A DNA stretch of 64,000 bases. Source: Acidobacteriaceae bacterium (lineage in GTDB: Bacteria > Acidobacteriota > Terriglobia > Terriglobales > Acidobacteriaceae). Below, in pieces: positions 53,845 to 61,838 of the stretch. The stretch spans positions 25,214 to 89,213 of the forward strand of contig PLCO01000053.1 of NCBI GenBank assembly GCA_003134815.1, read 5' to 3'. Made by a program: the position numbers and the translations under genes. Numbering within the stretch: position 1 is the stretch's first letter; each line of letters starts with the position of its first letter. The notes below the pieces were generated by a model. That model made no database searches and was not told the DNA's origin. It saw only the letters and a list, made by a program, of their open reading frames with translations.

Positions 53845-54120
53845 GTCCAATCCTGCCAGCTAAAATAGTCCTTTGCTGCCGCGCGTTACACTGCAATCCT
53901 GCCGAGTCGCTGGAAACTGCCACCTTCATCGCGACTAGCAGCAAGGCTTGATATCATCCATGCCGAGGGCATGCGGCGTAGTGCATCATCGGCGCCGAAA
54001 GCGTGGCGGACAGCCGACAGCCGGAAATCTCCGACCGGGCCGGCTGGGGCCGAGTGATTTGGCTCACTCGAAAGGTCCGAATAGGCCACCATCAGGCCGG
54101 AATCCCATCCAGAGCGGATG

Positions 54121-54870
54121 TCACACGCCCAAACTCTGAACCCAATGTGCGAAGGCATGCCAGGGTGCAGTTGGACCGATGAAGCCGCCGATCTGTCCCA
54201 TAAGAATAAGAAACACGCTGCCCCAAATCGTAGCGCGATGAATCTTGTGCGTAGACCATAGATCGTATGTGGCCAGTAAAACTAGAAAAACGTATGTCGC
54301 AATATAGGCTGCGTGCTGATGTTGAAACAGAATCGGAACGTGCCAGCGAACCAGCGCCGCCCTAGTCAGTCCGGCAGTGGCAATGATAATCAGTCGCTTG
54401 TGTGCCGCTGCATTCTTGCGCAGCGCGTAGGCAAACCCCGCAAGCACAGCGAAAGCGGCAGCATCGGTAAACGGAACAACGAGAAGAGTAAGTAGCGCCT
54501 CGGAGTTCGGTTTGGTCTTCGCCCGCATCGCAAAGTCCGCGGCAGTAAGTAGCACGGTTAGGACCATTCCGCAAGCCAACACAAACCCCGCCACGCCGAG
54601 CTTGCGGTGCCACTCAACTCGCCTGGTTGAAATCAGGCCCGTCTGCACTACAAGCAGAATCATCCAAGTACTGAAGACCGCTCCATGAATGTGCACAATC
54701 CGCGACGGCAGCGGAGCTCGAAAAACACCCGCCAGGTAGTAGGTCGGCCCAAACCCAATCGCGACCACCACCACAAGCAGCAAGGTAATCGCAAAGAAAA
54801 ACTGCCGGTCATACTTACGTCCCGGCAGGTGGTTCAGTAGATTTGCAGGAATCTCTTTGACTGTAGCCAC
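54121..54870 (-). CDS. Multi-pass membrane protein of unknown function
   Basis: A 249-residue protein with about seven membrane segments. Conserved-looking polar positions lie in helices: 'VHIHGAVFSTWMILLVVQTG', 'EWHRKLGVAGFVLA', 'AAAHKRLIIIATAGL' and 'HQHAAYIATYVFLV'. The histidines resemble heme-binding positions of cytochrome-b-like or DUF2306-type proteins; this is a guess. GTG start with GAGGA six bases upstream. It has no co-directional partner. Confidence 0.7.
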   Translation of the reverse strand: MATVKEIPANLLNHLPGRKYDRQFFFAITLLLVVVVAIGFGPTYYLAGVFRAPLPSRIVHIHGAVFSTWMILLVVQTGLISTRRVEWHRKLGVAGFVLACGMVLTVLLTAADFAMRAKTKPNSEALLTLLVVPFTDAAAFAVLAGFAYALRKNAAAHKRLIIIATAGLTRAALVRWHVPILFQHQHAAYIATYVFLVLLATYDLWSTHKIHRATIWGSVFLILMGQIGGFIGPTAPWHAFAHWVQSLGV

Positions 54871-55393
54871 GTCTTCCTCTCAACAGCGGAGATGTGTTCA
54901 CGGCGAAAATCGGGGGGAACTAACCTGCCTCTGCGCCCTAACCTGTGCGACGACGTGCAGGACTGATCAATCTCGAAGCGTGATTGATGGAGAACGGACC
55001 ATTGAAGTTCCATTCGATTTACTCCACACTATGCCCGCACCATGAGCGGGTCAACCCGAAAGTCCTGCCCAGTCAATGCCTACCGCGCCATGCGTCGCCG
55101 GAAAGATGCAAGAGCCATCTCGTTATTAGTGGATGACCGCCCATGCGGAACGTTGCCAGATTTTCGCCAGTGAGAGAGCCTGGCAGTTTGATCCGGGCTG
55201 GCCGGCAGCAAAGAAGTGTACGGGTGGCAGCAAAGCACTGTATCCAACAACCCACTCAATTCCCGCAATGAGCAATTATGCCCAGCATTCATGCGCTCGG
55301 CCGCCCATGATCGATTGGTGCAGGTTGCTTCCCGTCTGGGAAGCCTCCCCATTCACCCTTTGTCGTCGCGGAAATCCCGCGTAGGAGAGCACA
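54871..55393. other. Gap without a recognised gene
   Basis: About 520 bases between divergent genes. Short frames are present, but none with a ribosome binding site and coding-like composition. The region must hold both promoters. No RNA fold, hairpin or repeat was recognised. Confidence 0.5.
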
Positions 55394-55966
55394 ATGTTCA
55401 GTCAGTTCACGCCTACCCAGCTCATCGTCGCTGCGGTTGCCGTCCTCTTCGTTGTTGCCATCGCCGTTGCCACTTATCTTGAAAAGCGCAAAACCAAGGC
55501 ACTTCGCAGTCGCTTCGGATCGGAGTACGACCGAGCTGTTCTAAAGCACGGCTCCTCGCGGAAGGCCGAGGCAAAACTTGCCGGCCGTGAAACCCGCGTC
55601 GACGCGATGAAAATCCACGAACTCGGCGTCAATGAGCGTGAGCGATTTGTCGCCGACTGGCAAACCGTGCAATCCCGCTTTGTCGATTACCCCAAGGCTG
55701 CGGTCACTGAAGCCGACAACCTGATTGCTGCGCTCCTTGTGGCCCGCGGTTATCCCAGGGACACCTTTGAGCAAAGCGCCGCGGATCTCTCCGTTAGCCA
55801 TCCTGGCATGATGGAAAGCTACCGCGCGGCGCATGCCATTGCGGTGCGTCCCAGTGGGGCTGATGCAACCACCGAAGAGCTCCGTTTCGCAATGATTCAA
55901 TCCCGCGCCATCTTCGACGAACTCATCCAGCATCAGAACCCTGAAGAGAAAAAGGCAGCAGCGTAG
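55394..55966 (+). CDS. Membrane-anchored protein of unknown function
   Basis: A 190-residue protein with one N-terminal membrane helix (about 9-28) and a soluble, mostly helical domain. The pattern 'RFGSEYDRAVLKHGSSRKAEAKL', 'FVADWQTVQSRFVDYPKAAVTEADNL', 'RGYPRDTFEQ' and 'VSHPGMMESYRAAH' is one I have seen in many soil-bacterial hypothetical proteins, without a known role. AGGAGAG lies before the ATG. A 13-bp repeat (CGACAGAATAGAG, two copies) follows the stop. Confidence 0.75.
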   Translation: MFSQFTPTQLIVAAVAVLFVVAIAVATYLEKRKTKALRSRFGSEYDRAVLKHGSSRKAEAKLAGRETRVDAMKIHELGVNERERFVADWQTVQSRFVDYPKAAVTEADNLIAALLVARGYPRDTFEQSAADLSVSHPGMMESYRAAHAIAVRPSGADATTEELRFAMIQSRAIFDELIQHQNPEEKKAAA

Positions 55967-56120
55967 AACGACAGAATAGAGCGACAGAATAGAGCCAAAT
56001 GATCGGCGCGAAGCGAGGGCCTGATCGCAGCCTGAGCATTGCGAACAGGCTCTGGCCCACATCCCCTGCCAAATCCTCTGGCCCAAATCCCCGGGCCCAG
56101 ATCCCTGGAAAGACGGCAAA

Positions 56121-56789
56121 ATGCGAGCACTCACAATCACAAATCGATGCTTTCGCAAGTCAGTACTGACCGTGGCGCTGCTGGGCACATTCACGCTGGC
56201 AGCCGCTCCGGCATTCGCCGCGAACCCCGATTTCGAGACGATTCGCGCAACCTACTCCCAGGCCGGAAACACCGTCGACGTAACGCTCATCGTTTACAAC
56301 TTCACCACTTCTGCTGACCTGCAGCTTCTTTCACTGGCATTCCAGCAGGGCCAGGATCGGCAATTGGCCGCCGCGCTCTCCAGGACGAAAGCGGTCGGAT
56401 CCTGCTCACTCACTGGAGATCCCAATTTTGACGTCGCCTTCATCCAAATGGTGGTTACGCCAACCGGGCGGGAGATCACCTTTATCGCCAGCCGTCCGCT
56501 TCAATCCGATGAGGTCAGTTCGGACCCGGATTCCCAATCCCCCGACTCCCGGTCTGTTGACCTCATGGTTGGTCAATTCGAAATGAATGACACCGACAAT
56601 ACCAAAAGCACTGGATTCATGTACCCGGCAAGCAAGCTCGTGGTCGATCAGCAGGGAGCGTTTCACTACGATCTGGCCGGCAGTCCCTGGTCGCTGGTCA
56701 ATGTTCTCGATTCGAATTGGGCTCCAGCGGTGGCTGTTCGCCAGGCTCCCGATGCAGCTGGCCCGCCCGCCCGGTCTTCGCTCCCATAA
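56121..56789 (+). CDS. Secreted protein of unknown function
   Basis: A 222-residue protein with a clear signal peptide ending 'APAFAAN' (about 34). The mature part is predicted to be beta-rich ('YSQAGNTVDVTLIVYNFTTSADLQLLSLAFQQG' area). It has one cysteine ('GSCSLTG'), and includes 'REITFIASRPLQSDE' and 'HYDLAGSPWSLVNV'. No enzyme motif is visible. It starts 154 bases after the previous membrane protein, same strand, across a GC-rich region with a repeated 'CTCTGGCCCA' motif. Confidence 0.7.
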   Translation: MRALTITNRCFRKSVLTVALLGTFTLAAAPAFAANPDFETIRATYSQAGNTVDVTLIVYNFTTSADLQLLSLAFQQGQDRQLAAALSRTKAVGSCSLTGDPNFDVAFIQMVVTPTGREITFIASRPLQSDEVSSDPDSQSPDSRSVDLMVGQFEMNDTDNTKSTGFMYPASKLVVDQQGAFHYDLAGSPWSLVNVLDSNWAPAVAVRQAPDAAGPPARSSLP

Positions 56790-56893
56790 TCCGCAATGAA
56801 CGCGCAAACCGCCCGCACCTTCGAAAAAGAATCAATCGCGGCGGGTTGCGCACGGCTAAGCCAGCATGGAATCCGATGCGAGGCCTTCGCTGC

Positions 56894-57637
56894 TCACGCG
56901 AGCTTGGCTCGTTTGGCGGTTCGAGCTTTGCTGGGAGCAGGGTCGAGGAGCTTGGGCCGTGATGAATTCTCCTCGGGCAGCTTGTCGTGCAAAACCGCGT
57001 TGAGCAGCGACTTGTGAACCCGGATGCCGCCGTTGTAATCGATGTAGCCGCACTTCCTGAAGCGATTCATGAAGAAGCTGACACGTGATCGGGTCGAACC
57101 GATCATCTCGGCAAGGGCCGTCTGCGTTACCCGTGGGATTTTTGCCTCGGGCTTACCCGGTTCACCATATTCCGCCATCATCAAGAGCGTCCGCGCCAAA
57201 CGCCTCTCGCTGGAGTTGAATAGCTGATCGATGAGGTCTGCCTGAGTTCTGATGCCCCGAACCACGATGAACTTCAAGAAAAAGGAGGAAAGCTTATGTT
57301 CCGCCTCGAAAACGCGGAGTAACTCCGCCGTCGCGATCTTGAGTATCCTGCAGGCGGTAATGGCTGATGCCGTGACCGTTCGCCGCGTTCCCGCTCCGGC
57401 AATCGACTCCTCGCCAAAAAAATCTCCGGGGGCGAGCAGCGTAACCGTCGCCTCTTTGCCGCGCTTGGAAATGGCGGTGAGCTTGGCTCGGCCAGCCTGA
57501 AGGTAATACACAGAGTGGGCTGCGTCTCCCTGGGAAAAGAAGTTGTGCTTTGGCAGGAAATTGCTGATGCTTCGTCCCGGCCCTTCGGCCGCGAGAAAAG
57601 CAGCATTATCAAAAGGCTCCCGGTTTACCTTACCCAT
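56894..57637 (-). CDS. Crp/Fnr family transcriptional regulator
   Basis: A 247-residue regulator. N-terminal cyclic-nucleotide-binding-type barrel (about 25-120, 'YYLQAGRAKLTAISKRGKEATVTLLAPGDFFGEESI'), long dimer helix, then a winged helix ('VTQTALAEMIGSTRSRVSFFMNRFRKCGYI', about 170-199). The Fnr iron-sulfur cysteines are absent. The phosphate-binding Arg of CRP is not clearly kept, so the ligand is unknown. A ~35-residue basic tail follows the wing. GAGG lies eight bases before the ATG. It is transcribed away from the GGDEF-EAL gene, but no direct regulatory link can be read. Confidence 0.9.
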   Translation of the reverse strand: MGKVNREPFDNAAFLAAEGPGRSISNFLPKHNFFSQGDAAHSVYYLQAGRAKLTAISKRGKEATVTLLAPGDFFGEESIAGAGTRRTVTASAITACRILKIATAELLRVFEAEHKLSSFFLKFIVVRGIRTQADLIDQLFNSSERRLARTLLMMAEYGEPGKPEAKIPRVTQTALAEMIGSTRSRVSFFMNRFRKCGYIDYNGGIRVHKSLLNAVLHDKLPEENSSRPKLLDPAPSKARTAKRAKLA

Positions 57638-57838
57638 TTAGACAGCCTCTCCCTGGGTGTGTCGTGGTGCGGATCATCTTCATCAGCGCTGAGTGGGGCG
57701 GAGGCGGGGGCCATCATTCCGTTCCAGAGCGCGCAGTCCTTCACACGGAACGGTAGCATCGCAAACGGTAATTGTCTGTTCCATTTAGGACACCCGGTGC
57801 ATGGATCAGACAGGCCCCCGAAAGCCGGCCTCTGAAGG

Positions 57839-57882
57839 CTTGATCGAGGGTTGATCGAGGGTTGATCGAGGGTTGATCGCAG
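57839..57882. repeat. 11-bp tandem repeat, four units
   Basis: GTTGATCGAGG is repeated four times (first unit with C, last with CGCAG). It lies in the 544-base gap between the Crp/Fnr gene and the GGDEF-EAL gene; the rest of this gap holds the direct repeats described next and no coding signal I trust. Confidence 0.9.
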
Positions 57883-57970
57883 GGGGCCGGCGGCTCGGTG
57901 TCCGGGCAGGGAGTCGAGAACCCGCCTGCCCCGTCTTCGCTCCCGTAATTTGCGGTGAATGAGCTCACAA

Positions 57971-58053
57971 TATTCTCCGCCGAATCACGGGTACCAACCT
58001 AGTCAACAAGGTATTCTCCGCCGAATCACCGATACCAAATTCGTCAATCCAAG
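57971..58053. repeat. Pair of ~41-bp direct repeats upstream of the GGDEF-EAL gene
   Basis: TATTCTCCGCCGAATCAC begins at 57971 and again at 58012. The copies stay alike through TACCAA and GTCAA (57971-58010 and 58012-58053). They lie 130-210 bases before the start of the GGDEF-EAL gene. Direct repeats of this size and spacing, close to four helical turns, suit paired regulator sites, but a simple duplication is equally possible. Confidence 0.7.
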
Positions 58054-58181
58054 GTGAGCAAAAGAGAACAGTTCTGTTGCGGGAATTTTGAGATTCTTTG
58101 ATCAATATCGTCTGGGAGGATTCTGCGAACTCATGAATCTTAGACATGTGGCGCCAAGGTCGCCGCGCCGAGGTGAAACGG

Positions 58182-60293
58182 ATGCAAAAAAACCCAGACA
58201 AGATAGTTCTTCTCATCGAGAATGACGCCGAACAGACCCGCATAATCCGCGCAATGTTCGACGATCAGGGCTCACACTCTTTCACGTTGACCCACGTCGA
58301 ATGTTTTAGAGATGCCGAGACGTATCTCGCTGGGCATCCCGTCGACATTATCCTGCTCGACCTGAGCCGACTGGATCTGGGCTCACAAGAATCATCCGAT
58401 CCCGATGCACTTGCGGCGGTCAGGCGCACGCGTGTAACTGCGCCCCACATCGCCATTGTGTTGTTGTCCAGCCTGGACGACGAGCCAAAAGCAATTCAAG
58501 CCATTCATGAGGGCGCGCAAGACTATCTCATCAAGGGCCAGATTGAGCCGCGCAAGCTCATGCGAACCCTGAACAATGCCGTTGAGCGCACAGCGGTCAA
58601 AGAGATCCTGACCAATGAAAAGGATCGCGCCCAGGCCACCCTCAACTGCATCGCAGACGCCGTGATCTGCACCGACATGGCGGATAAAATCACATTCTTC
58701 AATCCCGTCGCCGGCAGCATGGTGGGCTGGCCGCTGCAGGAGGCTGTCGGTCGCCACCTGACCGATGTCTTCCGCATCGTGGACGCCACTACCCGCAAGC
58801 CAATCCTGGATCCGATGAAGAAGGCGGCATCGGAAAACCTGACGGGGAAACTGCCGCTGAATTGTTTGCTCATCCGCCGCGACGGCCATGAAGTCTTCAT
58901 CGAAGACTCCGTTGCCCCTATCCATGACCTTGAAAAAACAGTTACCGGAGCAGTGATCGTTTTTCGCGACGTAAGCGCGGCGCACGCGCAGTCGGAGCAG
59001 ATAACTCATTTGGCCGAACATGATTCTCTCACCGGCTTGCCCAATCGATTGCTTTTTAGTGATCGGGTTGGCCAGGCAATCTCCCTTGCTCGCAGAAACG
59101 GAGGCCAGGCCGCTGTCCTGTACGTGGATTTGGATGGCTTCAAACAGGTCAACGACTCTCTCGGGCACTCGGTCGGCGACAAGCTTCTTCAATCCGTCGC
59201 AAAATGCTTGCTGGCCTGCGTACGCGACCCTGATACGGTTTGCCGGCACGGAGGCGATGAGTTCGCCATACTGCTGCAAGATATAAACCGGCCTGAGAAC
59301 GCCGCCGCGACAACAAGAAGAATCCTAAACGCACTGGGCGAGGTTCATTCCGTCGACGGCCACCAGGTTCACGTCACCGCAAGCATCGGCGTCAGCATCT
59401 ACCCCGACGATGGTTCCGATGCCGAGACGCTCATCGCGAATGCAGACGCGGCTATGTATTGGGCCAAGAAAAACGGTTGCCAGAGCTGTCAGTTCTACAG
59501 TCCGGAGTTGAACGTCTGCGCGCTTGAGAGCCAGCTCACCGGGGAGGATCTGCGGCTTGCGCTGGAGCGCAACGAGTTGACGTTGCACTACCAGCCAAAA
59601 GTCAATCTGAAGACGGGAGCCTTCATCGGGGCTGAAGCGCTGTCGCGCTGGAACCACCCCACGCGCGGAACCATTCCTCCGGGGCAGTTCATTCCCATCG
59701 CGGAGGAATCCGGCCTGATTCTCCCCATCGGCGCTTGGGTTTTCGGTGAAGCATGCGCCCAGGCCCGAACTTGGGCAGAGGCGGGCATGCCCGCAAAGAC
59801 GATGGCCGTCAACATCTCGGGAGTGCAGTTTCAGAGCGAGGATTTTCTGGATGGGCTGTTCGCGGCCCTCAACAAAACTGGCCTGGATCCGGGGCTCCTG
59901 GAGCTGGACGTAACCGAGAGTGTTCTAATGCACCATCCCGAGCGCGCGGCTCTTATCCTCAAGTCTCTCCGGGATACGGGCGTGCATGTGTCGGTCGATA
60001 ATTTCGGCACGGGCAACTCCAGCTTGAGCAGCATGCAGGAATTACCCGTCAACGCCATCAAGATCGACCGGTCGTTCGTCCGCCAAATCACCACCGTTCC
60101 CGGTGGAACGGCCGCCGTCGAAGCATTCATCGGCATGGCTCGCAGCCTTGATCTCCGGGTCATTGCTCAGGGAGTTGAAACGGCTGAAGATCTCGAGTTT
60201 CTTTGGAATCACGATTGCGACGAAGCCCAGGGAAACTTTTTCAGCCGGCCCGTCCCGCCCGATCAGTTGACCAAGCTGCTCCGCCCGAACTGA
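58182..60293 (+). CDS. Response regulator with PAS, GGDEF and EAL domains (c-di-GMP turnover)
   Basis: A 703-residue signalling protein. The receiver domain (about 7-130) has phospho-acceptor Asp60 and Lys118. A PAS domain follows (about 145-265), then GGDEF (about 275-435) with intact 'HGGDEF' (357-361) and an RxxD inhibitory site five residues before it (R348-D351). The EAL domain (about 450-700) keeps E485-A-L and 'KIDRSF', but the usual DDFGTGYSS reads 'DNFGTGNSS' (606-614), losing one metal-binding Asp. So cyclase activity is likely, while phosphodiesterase activity is doubtful. Start 58182 has GAGGTG before it; an upstream ATG 58146 is less likely. No sensor kinase is adjacent. Confidence 0.93.
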   Translation: MQKNPDKIVLLIENDAEQTRIIRAMFDDQGSHSFTLTHVECFRDAETYLAGHPVDIILLDLSRLDLGSQESSDPDALAAVRRTRVTAPHIAIVLLSSLDDEPKAIQAIHEGAQDYLIKGQIEPRKLMRTLNNAVERTAVKEILTNEKDRAQATLNCIADAVICTDMADKITFFNPVAGSMVGWPLQEAVGRHLTDVFRIVDATTRKPILDPMKKAASENLTGKLPLNCLLIRRDGHEVFIEDSVAPIHDLEKTVTGAVIVFRDVSAAHAQSEQITHLAEHDSLTGLPNRLLFSDRVGQAISLARRNGGQAAVLYVDLDGFKQVNDSLGHSVGDKLLQSVAKCLLACVRDPDTVCRHGGDEFAILLQDINRPENAAATTRRILNALGEVHSVDGHQVHVTASIGVSIYPDDGSDAETLIANADAAMYWAKKNGCQSCQFYSPELNVCALESQLTGEDLRLALERNELTLHYQPKVNLKTGAFIGAEALSRWNHPTRGTIPPGQFIPIAEESGLILPIGAWVFGEACAQARTWAEAGMPAKTMAVNISGVQFQSEDFLDGLFAALNKTGLDPGLLELDVTESVLMHHPERAALILKSLRDTGVHVSVDNFGTGNSSLSSMQELPVNAIKIDRSFVRQITTVPGGTAAVEAFIGMARSLDLRVIAQGVETAEDLEFLWNHDCDEAQGNFFSRPVPPDQLTKLLRPN

Positions 60294-60367
60294 GCCTGTG
60301 CCCCGAACCAACGCGAAGGATCTGCCGTTGCCTCTCGCGACCCCCACCCACCTCGAACAATGGGTGC

Positions 60368-60393
60368 CCCCGGTCTCGCTTCTGAGACCGGGG
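60368..60393. terminator. Perfect stem-loop after the GGDEF-EAL gene
   Basis: CCCCGGTCTC (60368-60377) and GAGACCGGGG (60384-60393) form a 10-bp stem with a 6-base loop, 75 bases past the stop. There is no T-run, so it may end transcription only in part, or be another dispersed palindrome of the kind seen at 61455-61580. Confidence 0.5.
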
Positions 60394-60470
60394 CGGAAGG
60401 CTCATCTTTTCTCCCCATCCGCTCCAGAGGGGGAGTAATCTCGCAGTGCACTAAGAAAAGAGAATCCTCA

Positions 60471-61100
60471 ATGATGAGGCAGTCGCGTTTCTCCACTTTT
60501 TCTGCCCTTCTGCTTTGCGCGGGCTTCATCCCGCTGCTCAGCGCGCAGAAAGAAACCGCGGCCCAGAAGGCCGTCCGGTACCAGGCAGCTTGCGACGCCG
60601 GGGACGCGGACGGATGTAACAAGCTCGCGATTGCCTACCAGTTCGGACTGGGCGTCACGGCAGACGACGCGCAGGCTACAGCGGCCTATGCCAAGGCCGA
60701 TGCGCTGCTCGAAAGCCGCTGCAATAAGGGTGAAGCCGCGGGATGCACCGGCCTCGGCATCAATTTCCAAATAGGGCTTGGCGTTACGAAAGACCTGAAT
60801 CGCGCCATGGCCCTCTATCGCCAGGGCTGCGCGGGCGCAGATCCGGCAGGCTGCACGAACGTCGGATCTTTGTTTAAAGACGGTCTTGGTGTTCCTCAGG
60901 ATAAGGCGCAGGCGGCCGCGATGTATCAGAAGGGCTGCGATGGCGGCGACGGCAATGGCTGTACCAAGCTCGGCGCGATGTACGATGCCGCAGACGGCGT
61001 AACCCTCGACGCGGCGCATGCCACCGCTTTGTATCAAAAGGGCTGCACCGCCGGCGATCCGGAAGGTTGTTACCTTCTCAAACATCAAGGCCAAAAGTAG
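60471..61100 (+). CDS. Secreted Sel1-like repeat protein, cysteine-rich (Hcp-like)
   Basis: A 209-residue protein with a signal peptide (about 1-25, ending 'LLSAQ'). Four to five Sel1-like helical repeats follow, each with the Hcp pattern of a Cys pair: 'ACDAGDADGCNKLAIAYQFG', 'RCNKGEAAGCTGLGINFQIG', 'GCAGADPAGCTNVGSLFKDG', 'GCDGGDGNGCTKLGAMYDAA' and a last 'GCTAGDPEGCYLL'. The paired cysteines, 8 residues apart, probably form a disulfide in each repeat, as in Helicobacter cysteine-rich proteins. Such proteins bind partners outside the cell or in the periplasm; the partner is unknown. Confidence 0.88.
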   Translation: MMRQSRFSTFSALLLCAGFIPLLSAQKETAAQKAVRYQAACDAGDADGCNKLAIAYQFGLGVTADDAQATAAYAKADALLESRCNKGEAAGCTGLGINFQIGLGVTKDLNRAMALYRQGCAGADPAGCTNVGSLFKDGLGVPQDKAQAAAMYQKGCDGGDGNGCTKLGAMYDAADGVTLDAAHATALYQKGCTAGDPEGCYLLKHQGQK

Positions 61101-61147
61101 TTTCCGCTTACGCGGTTTCTCAAAGTCGCGCATGAAGATCGGCGGGC

Positions 61148-61204
61148 GGGTGCCCCATCCTCGCCGCGCTTTTGTTTTTGTGGCTAGGGTGGGATAGCAC
61201 GAAC
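61148..61204. repeat. Dispersed imperfect palindrome (GGGTGCCCCATCC family), copy 2
   Basis: Same two ends as 40835-40888 (GGGTGCCCCATCC and TAGGGTGGGATAGCACGAAC) with a slightly longer centre containing a T-rich run. It is the first element of a repeat-rich 738-base gap (61101-61838). That gap also contains 'GGGCTTCAGCCCCTG', 'CCCCGTAGGGGCG' and 'GATGGGTTTTAACCCATC' palindromes and no gene I can support. Confidence 0.8.
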
Positions 61205-61454
61205 ACCAACTCACAGGCCTTGTATCAGGGCTTGGCTTCAGCCATGCCGCAAAGGCCGCAAAAATGAATCTGGGCTTCAGCCCCTGTGCTCTGATCCCAG
61301 GCACCCGCCGCGCAATCGGGGTCCCAGCGAGCCGATCCTGCTTCCTGCGGTGATCGGGCGCCCGCCCGCCGAACTAACTCGAACGCCTGCTCTGGGCTCT
61401 TTGAGCTCCCATAGGGAGCGACAGATGTTAGCCCAGGATGGAGCGCGCCGCGGC

Positions 61455-61580
61455 CCCGGGGTCCCCACGGACGGGTCTTCGTCCATGGGGTGGAGAACGG
61501 GGTCCCCGCGGACAGGTCTTTGTCCGTGGGGTGGAGAACGGGGCTCCCGCGGATCGATCTTTGGTCCGTGGGGTGGAGCA
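61455..61580. repeat. Three tandem palindromic units (GGGGTCCCC family)
   Basis: Three consecutive units read GGGGTCCCC-x-CGGAC, an 8-base loop, GTCCx-TGGGGTGGAG. Stem pairs are 61463-61472 with 61481-61490, 61504-61513 with 61522-61531, and about 61545-61554 with 61564-61573. Each is followed by GTGGAGAACG or GTGGAGCA. The stems differ in their pairing bases but stay complementary. A single related unit lies at 32104-32131. Confidence 0.85.
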
Positions 61581-61838
61581 GCGCGCGGAATCCTGGGAAA
61601 GCCCCCCCCAAAACAGCCTCAGCCCCGTAGGGGCGAAAGAACCTCGTTGAAGAGTGCGGGCCGGCAGGGATGGGTTTTAACCCATCCATTCGTCGCAGAC
61701 CGAATCGAGTACATCAACCCACCCACAAGAATTTGAAAAACAAAGAGCGCGGCGAAGTCGCGCCGCAAAAAACGGACGCTCCGCCCCATCCCGTGCCATG
61801 ATGGAGAGCGTCGTCGTCCGATTGTCTCAGGAGCGCCT

